A stretch of DNA of 64,000 nucleotides from the NCBI GenBank assembly GCA_039881045.1, contig JAYWVB010000030.1, positions 310,001 through 374,000 of the forward strand, in the 5' to 3' direction. This document shows positions 47,270 to 58,427 of this stretch, one piece after another. Each line of letters opens with the position of its first letter. Within the stretch, counting starts at the first letter, position 1. Source of the DNA: Chaetomium olivaceum (Eukaryota; Ascomycota; Sordariomycetes; Sordariales; Chaetomiaceae). The notes under the pieces were generated by a model. It saw only the letters and a list, made by a program, of their open reading frames with translations, was not told the DNA's origin and did no database searches. The position numbers and the translations under genes are program-made.

Positions 47270-48960
47270 GCACAGGCCCAGTACAAGGAATTCAGATGTA
47301 TCCAGCTCCAGCAGTGACGTTCGTGAAGTCGGTCTCGAAGCCGAGCAGATAGCCAAGCACTTCGGGATGTGAGAGCTCTCTGCTCGTGTGGATTCGATTT
47401 GCGACTCGCAGGAGGAACGATTTGGTGGCTTCTCCCATCGCCGACGGTGCAGCGAGCCGTCTAGCTCCCATGCTGCTGCAAAGCCAACTCCAGCAGCTCG
47501 CTGCATGAGCGAGTCGCATCCACATCGGAGCGTTGAGCTTCGAGGCGTAGTTGCAAATGTAGTGGACGAGCGCCAGCCCCTTTTCCGCGTAAGGATTGGT
47601 GATATGTCAGTATTATGCCGAAGACCACGGCCATGCTCTGGTTGTACTGATTGACCATCTGATGATCCCGTTTCACCTCGAGCAGGCCGTCTTCCGTAAA
47701 AGCTAGTCTCCGACACGAGTTTCCACGGAGCCCGGAACCGACATGGCTGCGCTTTGCATTTCTCCGACCCGACTTGAGAACTTCCTTGAACGAGTACTTC
47801 ACACACGTAGCGGTATGGTGATGGACTTGGCAGCGAGACGCGACGAATTGGCTTCACGCTCAAACCCCCCCGATAGCCACTCCGCGTCGTGCATCAGCTC
47901 GGGCTCTACCACGGTGGTCTTCTTGCCACTCTCCGTTGCCTCTTTCGCCAGGGCCTCATCCAGGGTAGCGGTGAATACGTCATCCACGAAGCTCTTCACC
48001 TTGGACCGGTATACCGCTTCGTCGGGGTTGGCCATATCGCGGACGAGATTCGCCAGATCCAGGTTCCCGTCCAGCCACAGCAGGCCGTGCAGGTGGAGGG
48101 CCCCGCGGTCGTTGGTCTCTATGGTGGCGTAATAGTGACTCACGTTCCCATAGATGGATGGCCGTCCGACGCGAACGTAGTGCTCAAAAAATAGGGAGAT
48201 CTCACGAAAGAAGAAAAGAGTCGAGCTCAGAGGATCGTGGACCGAGAGGGTCGTCATCTGCAGCGTCGTGGACAGTGCGCTGAGAAAGGCTCTGGCAGCC
48301 TCGCCATCCCGTCCCCTGTACGCCGCGAGCTTCAGCCTTACCGGATTGTTAATGTCGTTTGGGTTGAGCGTAAACCAGATAGCCGAGAGTCCGAACGCCA
48401 CGATCATGGACCAGATCTTCTTTCCGCATCGACAGGCGGCTCTCGTTTGATAATGGATGTCGGCTACCGTATAGAGAAAGCTCCTTCATAAGTGCAAGAA
48501 CGTCTCCGTCCGTCGTCTTTCCCGTCTCGGACATCTCCTTTTGCGCCTCCCTCAACCGCTGGGGTGTCAACCTTCGATGGATTCCCTCAATGCGTCGGAA
48601 AGCCGACCGCTTCAAGCGCCCCTGGCCGATTCGTCGATTCCGGGACTTTACAAGAATGTTGAAGATGAGAAACCCAAACATAGGGTGCTGGCCAAAATGC
48701 CCACCGTGTCTCTGCAGAACAACCTTGGCCCACGATTCTAGCGTCATATCTCGCAATAGCGGATTTGCTGAGCCTCCCTCTTCGTTGCGGTCCGCCACCC
48801 GTGGTCCGCCACGCCCGTATGGAAAGCAACAAGGGAATGTCTTGGGGAAATAGTCGGGAGAGAACGCGTCGGCGAACTCACTACCCCGCGATACCCGGAT
48901 GAACGGCCGTTCCGAGGAGCCATAGACCTGCATAGACGGTGCGTCACCGGCACCAGCCTC
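47270..48960 (-). pseudogene. Helitron Rep (HUH nuclease-like) domain, copy 1
   Basis: Minus strand. FPYGRGGPRVADRNEEGG and WAKVVLQRHGGHFGQHPMFGFLIFN open the Helitron_like_N region. The His-hydrophobic-His motif is HLHGLLWLDGN (about 48075-48110). The downstream part with NQYNQSMAVVFG and the LRHNTDIS element is split over three frames, so the segment expected to hold the catalytic Tyr is not continuous. Breaks lie near 48410, 47800, 47600 and 47530. Copy 2 lacks this whole region. Confidence 0.78.
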
Positions 48961-48976
48961 ATAGCGGTCGTCAGAC

Positions 48977-49670
48977 TCACGCTCTTTCTAGCGCCAGACT
49001 GATAAATTCTAGCTTGTCTTGCTCTTCGAAGGCGGCCTGGTCGTCGATCGGAAACATGGCCGAAGACCGTAACTCAAACACCGGCTCCTCCGTTTCTTCA
49101 GCCGTCGCCTCCTCCAAACTGGCGGTGGATGCGCTAGGCGTGGGCTCGGCCGGAGCAGGACTGTCCTTGCATCTATCTGCTAATTCCGTCACAATGTCCT
49201 CAACCGTCGATGGCTTGAGCGGGAGATCCTGTCCTCGATCGGTCGGCGGCACGATCTGTGCTGTCCGGATGGCTTCCTCTGCAGTCTCTTGCTCTCTCAC
49301 CATTCGTTGGTACGCCAGAGACGGCACCTGGCTACCATTCTCAAAAGACCAACTGTGCATCTCCTCCTCATTGATTACAATGTCAGCGTAAAGAGGGTTA
49401 TTTGCCCGCAGCCAATGCAGCGCTGCAAGGAGGGCGCCGGGTCGGACACTCAGCAGTTTGCTCACGTCCACCGGCCTCGGCCGCTCTAAGCCTGTCCAGA
49501 TCACATGCACCTGGTCCAACGACGAGACAAGTGGATGCGGCAATATAGTCGCAGCCAAAGACTCTACATCGTTGGGGAAGACCGAGATATGGCCCACAAC
49601 GTGCTTCCGATATGTGGGACCGGTCTTCTGCCCGCGCTGCACGTTAAACTTGGTGATGAACCCGTAGGCC
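48977..49670 (-). pseudogene. Helitron DUF6570 region, copy 1
   Basis: Minus strand: YRKHVVGHISVFPNDVESLAA, ILPHPLVSSLDQVHVIWTG, VDVSKLLSVRPGALLAALHWL and NNPLYADIVINEEEM. This block is commonly found N-terminal to Rep in fungal Helitrons. About 220 residues are open (49642-48977); a Cys-containing zinc-like segment (TCSVCYIKKKP) lies upstream in 49736-50158. Confidence 0.75.
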
Positions 49671-49735
49671 GTATTCAGGAAATCAGCTTCTCCTCCAAAG
49701 GAGTGAGATCTCGGAGTTCCTTTGGGTATCGGTGC

Positions 49736-51253
49736 TCACAGCCGTATCCATCGTACTACCCATGCAGACGCCCGGAACCCGGTGTCGATCGAAGGCAGCG
49801 CGACAGGTGAAGCAGATCGGCACAACATCGTCGCCATCTCGCTCGGGAAAGCATCTTTTGCACCCAGGAGATTCGTCATTGCTGATTGAATCTCCGCGGG
49901 AACCGCTGTTTTCCAGTGGACATGGTCAAGATCTCTTGGTTTTTTTTTTATATAGCAAACTGAGCACGTTGCTATCTCCATGGTGGTCTCGTCGTGGAAC
50001 GCTTTTAGGAAGGCTTGGACCGTGTCGACTTTACGTTCTCTCGGAATAGGGTTGCACCAGTCACGGCGAACTGAGGCCGCTTGTTTTTCTTGGAAGGATC
50101 TCTCCCTTTCCTGGACCAGTCGATCTAGTGCTTCTCTTTGCTGCGCAATCATCTCCACGGACGACCGGTCAAGATGGGTTGGCTGTCCGCCCGCCGAATC
50201 CGAGGATGACCCTTCTTGCCTCGGCCGTCGCCGTCTCCTGATTATTTGCTGTTAGTCAGACAAACCTGAAGTTTAGGAAAATACTATTACGTACTCCGGA
50301 GATGACGAATTGGCTTCCTGCCTCGCCCTTCGAGCTCGTTGACGGCCCCGGCTCGTATGCTCTGCTAGCTCTTCTCGACGTCGCGCCACCTCCTCTCGCT
50401 TCTTCCGCTCTTTCTCCAGCCATTGTCGTATCTCTTCGGCTTGCGGATTACGTTCTCGTTCCTCTTCCAGTCGTCGTCTCCTCTCCTCTTCCCGCCGATG
50501 CCGGCTTTCTTCCTGCCGCAGACACCTCTCTTCGTGCTGGCGGCGACGGTCTTCTTCCTGTTGCCCAATCGCCTCCGTCTGCTGACGGTGGTGCTCTTCC
50601 TCTTTCATCCATCTTATCGTCTCTCGCTGCTGCTGTGTAACCTCCCGCTCGCGTCGCATTTGCTCCACCAACACCCTCTGCTATTTCCTCGCGTTGCCTC
50701 ATGGCCTCCCGCTCCTGTCGCCTTTGTTCTGCCAACAGCCCCTCTGCTATTTCCCGCGTTGCCTCATGGCCTCCCTCTCCTGTCGTCTTTGTTCTGCCAA
50801 CAGACCCTCTGCGATTTCCTCGCGTTATCTCCTGGCCTCCCCCTTGCGTTGCCTCATGGCCTCCCTCCCCTGTCGCCTTTGTTCTGCCAACAGTCCCTCT
50901 GCTATTTGCTCGCGTTGTCTCCTAGCCTCCCGCTCGCGTTGCCTCATGGCCTCCCGCTCCTGTCGCCTTTGTTCTGCCAGTCGCAGTCGCGAGGCTTCCC
51001 GTATGGCCCGGCTCTCATCATCTTGTGGTCCTGTCAACGCCCACGGGCGCTGACTGCGGCGCTCTTCTTGCGGCTGGAACGGCGCAAAACGAAGGTCTAT
51101 GAAAGTCCGGTGCACCTGGTTTCCGCTCCTCGCCATCTCTGGAACTAATAAAATCCGTTCATGGCCTGGATTTCCCGCGTCTATCCACTCCGGCTGGGAC
51201 TGTATCTGTAACGGGGTGTGCGGGAAAAGAAGCCCGTTATTCGATTCAGACAT
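49736..51253 (-). pseudogene. Helitron N-terminal Arg/Glu-rich coiled-coil segment, copy 1
   Basis: The minus strand starts at ATG 51253 (MSESNNGLLFPHTPLQ) and soon becomes almost pure Arg/Glu/Gln with repeated LAEQRRQEREAMRQRE and REQIAEGLL units (about 50.3-51.0 kb), i.e. a long predicted coiled coil. At DNA level the units are imperfect tandem repeats of roughly 80-110 bp. The frame is broken at several points. It probably forms the N-terminus of the Rep-helicase polyprotein, or a separate gene. Confidence 0.6.
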
Positions 51254-51896
51254 GTCAAAGTAGCAACAACAAGCTTGGTGATAAGGTAACTGTATTGCTC
51301 TAGAAATATAGACCCGTCGCCCGCGGCTCAACACTCGGTTCACCGCTCTACACACTGCATAACACCGCTCTTTTTGCAGCCACAGACATGGTTGGAGGCC
51401 CTACCACATAACCCCCAAGACGTATGCGATAGGCCGCCCGAAAGAACCCTCTTCCCAATGCACGTCAAGCAGGATCACAGCCTCCAGATTGATTCTTGAA
51501 ACAGCATCAGACTCTGTTGTTAGTGTCACATAAGCAAAGACCTACGGATCGTTGCGTCTCCGCCATCGGAACCAAACCTATCATGTTTGTGAAGATATTC
51601 CCGAACACACTCCGTCTGTGTCATCACCTCTCGAGCGAGAATCCTTACCAAGTCTGCCGATTCGATACCTGATATGACGATATGGCTTGCTAGGTTGCGT
51701 TTCAGAACCCAGCTTGGTGTCGCGGCGTGTTACGTGGAAGATAAGGTCAGATCGTTGCTAAAAGCAGTAGTTGACTTCCCCACGGTGAGTTCAGCATTAT
51801 TCTTCAAGGAACAGCATTCAACATTCTTTGTCCCTCAGTCTTTCTCCTAGAACTCAATTCTTTATTGGTAGAAGCTGGAACGCTACTAACGCCGCC

Positions 51897-53301
51897 ATGG
51901 CTTCTTCCGTCTCTGCCGTCTACCCGATCCCCCACGGCAAACAAGCGAGACCAAGGGACAATCGGTTCGGATCTCATCGTCACTTACCACTCCGACTTGG
52001 CCCAGTGCGACATTCTCCCATCTGGCTCCCGGTACACGAGTGCAGGAAACTTCAAGGCCGGAACTTTCCTATCATTCATCCAACCCGCTTTTATCCAGGA
52101 GCTGTACCCGCGCCTCCTGAGTACTAGAGACGAAGAAAGCTCGGGGCTTCCGTTGATATCTCCATGTTCAACACCGAAGCGAGAATAGCAACGCTGGAAG
52201 AGGACTGGGAAGGGAAGTGGTTCAGTATCGTCGCCCGACTTTTCCCAAACAAGCTCACCTTCCAAGGCGTAGGATTCAGCGGGTGGGAAAAGACGAATCA
52301 CAGTCTGTACAGGTGGCACTGGCACTGCCGCGCGATGACGGCTTGACTCCGTACGCCCTATTATTTTGCACTGAAGCAGAACCTAGACTAGCTGCTAACA
52401 CTTCCAAGTGTCATCCCCCGCCAGCTCGGTGGTCCTGACGAGACAGCTCTCTGGCCAACCACTTCAGCACATGTATCCTTTGCCGGCCCTATCGACCTAG
52501 ATACCTTCCACATCAAGGAGGGAGTCTGGCCTGAGCCGCTGATCAAGACTTCGGTGTTCGTCAAACTCGGGTCTTACTTGCAGCCGGAGAACGACCGCCC
52601 TCCTCGCAAAGGCATACACATATGCCATGTCCTCGTTCTCTTCCCCGTCGACCAGCAACCCTGGAAGTCTCTTTCCGGGTGGATGCGGACCGCCGCAAAC
52701 CCCTTTCCTAAGGGGTCGTGGATCGCGTGCAGTGGTCGACTCGTGGGGGTCCTGGACCGCGACCTGATCCGAGGATCTCAGCTGGTCGACTCCAGCGTTC
52801 GAATCCTGGTAATCCTCGCCGACAACTGGGAATTCATTCGGCAGAATTCCTTGTCTACCAACAATACACCCACGTCAAAATCATCGAACCTTGTCGACAA
52901 GTCACCTACGACACCACGCCCAGCTGGCCCCGGAGGAGTCGCAAGCAGAAACCCATTCTCGTCACCAAACCGTGCCCCAAAGACCGCCGCAGCACGCGAA
53001 ACGACCGAACTAGCAGCCAGCCCTGGAGCACCGGTGGATTCAATCACGGCCGACCCTGCCCCGGTGTTCACAGTTCCATCTTCAGGTATGTATCGCCGCC
53101 TTCCAGACCCATGGCTCACCTAACTGTTGATCTAGATGGCGATGGCTCGAACGATGGTTCGGACACAGAGGAATTGTTGGACGCTCAACTCGCTTCGAGT
53201 AGCAGTACCTCAACAAAGAAGAGGAAGGAAGCAAGCTCTCCCGAACCGGTCAGAAGCAAGAGATCCACAGCAGGAAGGAAGAAGGCGCGGCTGTATGACT
53301 A
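51897..53301 (+). pseudogene. Helitron accessory OB-fold / RPA-like protein, copy 1
   Basis: Plus strand, divergent from the Rep gene. Starts at ATG 51897 (MASSVSAVYPIPHGKQ). Readable blocks: SDLIVTYHSDLAQCD, FNTEARIATLEEDWEGKWFS, VSFAGPIDLDTFHIKEGVWPEP, SVFVKLGSYLQPE and WIACSGRLVGVLDRDL..VRILVILADNWEFI. The C-terminus is basic (STKKRKEASS..KKARLYD), a nuclear-localization type. The strand pattern SWIACSGRLVGVL suggests an OB fold; Helitrons of other kingdoms carry RPA-like ssDNA-binding proteins, so that role is proposed. One-base losses near 51950 and 52157 break it; at the second, copy 2 has the extra C and stays open. Confidence 0.5.
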
Positions 53302-53423
53302 AACCCGACCTTGATTTGATCAAATAGACAATTGCCCTTGCCCTAATATCAATCGCACGAAGGAATTCTGATACCGCTATGGGGGCTACCTGCACCAGCA
53401 TGTTCCTCCAGGCTTCCTTTAGC

Positions 53424-53440
53424 GTGCCGCGCAGCGGCAC
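53424..53440. repeat. Terminal palindrome of Helitron copy 1
   Basis: GTGCCGC-GCA-GCGGCAC, a perfect 7-bp stem 13 bp inside the right border. It lies at the 5' side in Rep orientation, whereas canonical Helitrons have their hairpin at the 3' side. Confidence 0.85.
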
Positions 53441-53993
53441 GGTCCCTCTTGTGACCAGAAAGATGGTATGCTCCAAGCACGGACCAGTTCCGCCCCATAA
53501 AACGCCCCATCAAAAAAGCCGTACCATTTCTCCCTGTATACTGTGAAGTTTTACTGTCATTATCCTAACGATGGTAGAAGGAGCCATCTTGTTTTGCGTG
53601 GAGGAAGTTGTCTCGGACGATGAGCGTCTCGAAGTTGGGGCTTGGCAGTGGTGGTGCACGGACGGTCTGTTAGGGCCTCTCTCGCTGAAATTCAGCTGTG
53701 GGGCTGCCCCCGATTCATGAGGGCCAATGAGATGGCGTACCCCAAGGCAGGTTCTTTGTTTATTTCCTGCTTGGCTTGGCCGGAGGCGCCGTCTGTCTTC
53801 TTTATTCTCTTCCTGCTTGGCTCCGTCGGAGAGGCCGTTTCCCGTTTCTTGGCTCGTTATTCGCCGGAAACAAAACCAGACACCGTCATGATCACAATGA
53901 ACCTGCTTTTCGCCCGGAGGCTACAAAGACGAAAACGTCATTAAGAGATGGTGTATTACACTATAGAAGCAACTCTGAAAAAGACTTTTTGCG

Positions 53994-56460
53994 CTACATT
54001 CCGGCCTCGGTCCAGAGGGACGCGTCCTCTTCGTCGGCGGTTTCAGTACACTGGCCAGATTCGGCCATGGCGTCCCGTTCCCGAAACCACGACTCGTTTC
54101 CGTGGTCCTGTTCGAAGCGCCGTCTGGTTTCCTCACCTCGTCGTTCCAGCTTGAGAATGGCTTCCCTCATGTCTTTGTCGAGCACATTCTTCGGCTCGAT
54201 AAAGTCGCCACGCGCCGGTTTCCGAAACAGATGCAGCCCGTCCCAGCTCTGCGCCCTCGACAGCTGCACGTACAAGCTCATGAAGCTGGGTCGAGTCGCC
54301 GTACCGCTGGAGTGGACGCCTTTGAGGTTGACGAGGACGTTGGAGAACTGCTTGCCTTGGCTCTTCTGATCTGTCATGGCGAAGGCCGGTGTGCAGAGAG
54401 GCCCCGTTCGGTGCGTGACCCACCGAAAACCCGGCTTGCCCCTCCATCTGCCTTCTTTGCCCCGCATTTGGCTCGGGATGGCGACCGTCTTGCTCTTGAT
54501 CAAGACGGTGCCGTTGGGGAGCCCGGGGATGGCGAGGTCCGCGCTATCGTCCGACTGAAGGAGGACGGCCACCGGCGATCCGAGATGGAGAGTCACGTCG
54601 CTGGCGAGGGCGATGGTGCCAGCGGCGAGATCGGGAAGATGTCTACCGCCCGGAAAGGCGCCCCGTTGACCACCTTTAGCCCGACAAACTGGTTCCGAGT
54701 CACCACCACCGGCATCCCTTGAGCGTAGAAGAACAGGCCGGGGTTGGCAGCTGGGAGTCGTCTCCGTAGCGAAGCACGTGGCATAGGTCCCCCGCACTCA
54801 ATCGCTTCCCCGACTCAGTATCGTGCTTGGCCGCAAAGACTGAGATGTGCTTGCCGTGGGCACGAGCCCACTGGACGACGGCGGCCATGTTGAGGTCCCA
54901 CCGGTCTTGGTTCAGAGGCGTGATGGCTCTCAGGCCATCTACGAAGGAGTACTTGCACGACGGTGTATAGAGGCGTTGGCTCAGCCGCTGGAAGTCCAGC
55001 TCGGTCTGCTCCCCACTGCGCAGGCGCCGGAGGAAGCCCCGCAGCCTTGGACAGCCGGCTGCGCGGACCTGTTCGCGGAGGATGACGACGTTCGCGAACT
55101 GGAGGAACAGCTTATGCGCTGCTAGGTGCTTTGCCGAGCTGTCCGGTCTCTGTCCACCGGGGTCCTTAGGCGTTGGCAAGAGGAGGCTGGTCTGCAGGAC
55201 GGGGTCGAACTGGAAGAAATCACCAAAGAACATGACCATCGGGATCCCGCCGAACGGTCGATGCTGGTCGTCTCTGTACTGCTTCAGGCGGCTGTCCACC
55301 GCCGCGAGCGTGAGACCGCCCACCTGGCTGATCTCGTCGATAACCAGCATGGTCATGTTTTTCCACCGCAGCTTCTCTTCTTCCGAGGCGTTCTTGGCTG
55401 TCGCGGCCCTGCCCTCGAACGCAATGTTCGCCGCCGAGTGGAGGGTCACTCCACCGATGAGCGCGGCTGCGTTACCGCTAGCCCCGTCAGGAGCAGCGTG
55501 TGGAGACCGTCTTTCAGCCGGAACATGTCTTTGATGGCGTGGATGACGCGAGATTTGCCCGTGCCGCCCTCGCCGCCGACGTACTGGAAATGCTGCCGAC
55601 CCCCCTCTTCCTGCAGCCGTGTGCCGCGCTCGTCAAGAAACGCTGCCGGCAGCAAGACCGCCATCGATTGGAGCTTGTTCAGGGTCCAGTGCCTTGTGAG
55701 CCCCAGGGCCACATCGACGTACGTTGCATGACGGCCAAGTTCGAGCCGCATCTGTCCGCGCGGGCCGACCCCTTCTGGCGATCTTTCACCTCCGTGAACG
55801 GGCCACCGTGGGCTCCCGTGGGCTCGCCGGCAGGCGCAGAAGACGGATTCGTTTGCCTGCCCTGGATCTTCGCCGTCACGGTGCTGTCCTCTTTCTTCTG
55901 GATCTTCAATACCGCGTCGATCTCCTCGCGGCTCGGAAGTCCCATACCGCGGAACGGCGAATCTTGCAGATCCTGCAACATGGTATAGAACTGGCGACCG
56001 CGTTGCCCAGCAGTGCTGTCGTCCTGGCTTGGATCAACTGCCCTCGCCTCTTCGTCCAAGCGCCTCAACGCCGAGGTCGTCGCCATATCCTTGATCTCGC
56101 TACGTCGGACCGCGGATAGGACATCCAGAAAGGCTTCGTAGTGGGCTTGTGGACTGATACTCTCCACGTCCTCATCGACGCCGTCATCGTACCCCTCCCG
56201 GTCGTCAAAGTCGAACCCGTCGACGACGTCTTCGTTTTCCTGTTCTAGCCCTTGCAGCTTTCGATCAGCACGGGCATCGTCCGCCGAGACGCGTAGCAGA
56301 GCGATGTTCTGCACGTGTGAGCGGATTCGGGCGCCCAGCTGCCCCTCGAGCGATCGCCAAAGTCCTGGCATATCGTCCGCCGGCTCAGATTGAAACCTTT
56401 GCCATGGAACGAAGAGGGCGAGGTGCAGGACTGCGTTTCTGTATGTGACTTGTAAACCCT
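53994..56460 (-). pseudogene. Helitron Pif1-type helicase, copy 2
   Basis: Better preserved than in copy 1. Segments: 56371-55679 (acidic linker), 55751-55446 with intact Walker A (GGEGGTGKSRVIHAIKDMF), 55449-54700 with Walker B (MLVIDEISQVGG), GDFFQFDPV and RLYTPSCKYSFVDGL, and 54797-53994 with WVTHRTGPLCTPAFAMTDQK and LYVQLSRAQSWDGLHLFRKP. Neighbouring segments overlap in different frames, so three to four one-base breaks remain. With no Rep it cannot start transposition alone. Confidence 0.8.
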
Positions 56461-56674
56461 TGTTCTTTTACGCCAAGAGGACCCTGCTACCTACCTTCTT
56501 ACAAATTTCTCGTCCTGCTCTTCGAACTCGTCTGTGAGGCGGCCATGAAAAACGGGTACTGCTGTCTCCTTGGGAGTTCGGAGGCATTGAATCCATCCTT
56601 TGCAGACTGTTTCCGATGGTGGAAAAGGAACCGAGGTCGGGTCTCGCCGGTGACAATGCTCCTTTTTCAGGACC

Positions 56675-57972
56675 AGAAACTTCAAGGCCGGGACCTTCCT
56701 ATCATTCATCCAACCCGCTTTTATTTAGGAGCTGTACCCGCGCCTCCTGAGTACTAGAGACGAAGAAAGCTCGGGGCTTCCGTTGATACTCTCCATGTTC
56801 AACACCGAAGCGAGAATAGCAACGCTGGAAGAGGACTGGGAAGGGAAGTGGTTCAGTATCGTCGCCCGACTTTTCCCAAACAAGCTCACCTTCCAAGGCG
56901 TAGGATTCAGCGGGTGGGAGACAAACGAATCGCAGTCTGTACAGGTAGCACTGGCACTGCCGCGCGATGACGGCTTGACTCCGTACGCCCTATCATTTTG
57001 CACTGGAGCAGAACCTGGCTGCTAACACTTCCAAGTGTCATCCCTCGCCAGCTCGGTGGTCCTGATGGGACAGCTCCGTGGCCAAGCACTTCAGCACATG
57101 TATCCTTTGCCGGCCCTGTCGACCTAGATACCTTCCACATCAAGGAGGGAGTCTGGCCTGAGCCGCTGATCAAGACTTCGGTGTTCGTCAAACTCGGGTC
57201 TTACTTGCAGCCGGAGAACGACCGCCCTCCTCGCAAAGGCATACACATATGCCATGTCCTCGTTCTATTCCCGTCGACCAGCAACCCTGGAAGTCTCTTG
57301 CCGGGTGGATGCGGACCGCCGCAAACCCCTTTACTAAGGGTCGTGGATCGCGTGCAGTGGTCGACTCGTGGGGGTCCTAGACCGCGACCTGATCCGAGGA
57401 TCTCAGCTGTCGACTTCCAGCGTTCGAATCCTGGTAATCCCGCCGACAACTGGGAATTCATTCGGCAGAATTCCTTGTCTACCAACAATACACCCACGTC
57501 AAAATCATCGAACCTTGTCGACAAGTCACCTACGACACCACGCCCAGCTGGCCCCGGAGGAGTCGCAAGCAGAAACCCATTCTCGTCACCCAACCGTGCT
57601 CAAAACCCCACTTCGTCACCTCAGATTAGATCTTCTGCCTCGATGGTTGCCCAAAGACCACAGAACGCGAAACGACCGCACTAGCAGCCAGCCCTGGAGC
57701 ACCAGTGGCTTCAATCACGGCGGACCCTGCCCCGATGTTCACAGTTCCATCTTCAGGTATGGATCGCCGCCTGCCAGACCCACGGCTCGCCTAACCGTTG
57801 ATCTAGATGGCGATGACTCGAACGGCGCTTCGGACACAGAGGAATTGTTGGACGCTCAACTCGCTTCGAGTAGCAGTACCTCAACAAAGAAGAGGAAGGA
57901 AGCAAGCTCTCCCGAACCGGTCAGAAGCAAGAGATCCACAGCAGGAAGGAAGAAGGCGCGGCTGTATGACTA
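56675..57972 (+). pseudogene. Helitron OB-fold / RPA-like protein, copy 2, 5' truncated
   Basis: Lacks its start because of the internal deletion. FNTEARIATLEEDWEGKWFS is in frame here where copy 1 is broken, followed by LPRDDGLTPYALSFC and an intron-like GCTGCTAAC..CCAAG end (about 57037), then HVSFAGPVDLDTFHIKEG. A break near 57275 shifts the frame where copy 1 reads on (LVLFPVDQQPWKS). A small insertion not present in copy 1 lies near 57600-57660. The C-terminus KKARLYD is shared. Confidence 0.5.
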
Positions 57973-58094
57973 AACCTGACCTTGATTTGATCAAATAGAC
58001 AATTGCCCTTGCCCTAATATCAATCGCACGAAGGAATTCTGATACCGCTATGGGGGCTACCTGCACCAGCATGTTCCTCCAGGCTTCCTTTGGC

Positions 58095-58111
58095 GTGCCG
58101 CGCAGCGGCAC
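58095..58111. repeat. Terminal palindrome of Helitron copy 2
   Basis: Identical to 53424-53440 and at the same distance from the border. Confidence 0.85.
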
Positions 58112-58124
58112 GGTCCCTCTTGTG

Positions 58125-58427
58125 TAATAAACAGAACTTCCCCTACCGATCCTAGCGCCCTGGCACGTGGATCGTCTCGTTTGATTTGGCAGCTTAGCTG
58201 CCCCGCCCCCCAGCGATCGGTCATTGGACAGCATATTGCACCTTACCCCGCACCTTGCACTGCCTGCGGCTCGAAGAGCTGCGGCCTCTTAGAGCTAACC
58301 AACAACCAGTGCACTATCACCAACGTCCCCATCGTCGTGCCTGTCCCTCTGACAAATTCACATGAAGGGACTGTGAACAATCTAACCCTTTGGTAGATAC
58401 GACAGGTACTACAGCGTTACCATCATC
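58125..58427. other. Promoter region of the next gene
   Basis: About 300 bp between the Helitron border and ATG 58428. The right Helitron end therefore lies inside the presumed promoter. Confidence 0.5.

Larger units (their letters stand above)
43995..53453 (-). mobile_element. Helitron copy 1 (about 9.5 kb, Rep-helicase on minus strand)
   Basis: Borders come from comparison with copy 2. The left end (CCGAGAAAAACCATGG) matches 53455 on, and the right end shares everything up to CCTCTTGTG with 58124. On the minus strand the order is coiled-coil region, DUF6570, HUH Rep, Pif1 helicase, as in Helitrons that move by rolling-circle replication. A divergent OB-like gene lies near the right end. 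All frames carry breaks. The left border is the 3' end in Rep orientation and reads ..TTTTTCTCGG; copy 2 ends ..TTTCTGG, which fits the CTRR rule. Confidence 0.85.
53455..58124 (-). mobile_element. Helitron copy 2, internally deleted, tandem to copy 1
   Basis: Starts directly after copy 1 (GTGA|CCAGAAAGATGG) in the same orientation and ends at the same CCTCTTGTG. It equals copy 1 except for an internal deletion: sequence matching 47100 is joined to sequence matching about 52043 at 56674, removing about 4.9 kb (Rep, DUF6570, coiled coil and the start of the OB-like gene). It keeps a helicase and both ends, so it may be mobilised in trans. Confidence 0.87.
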
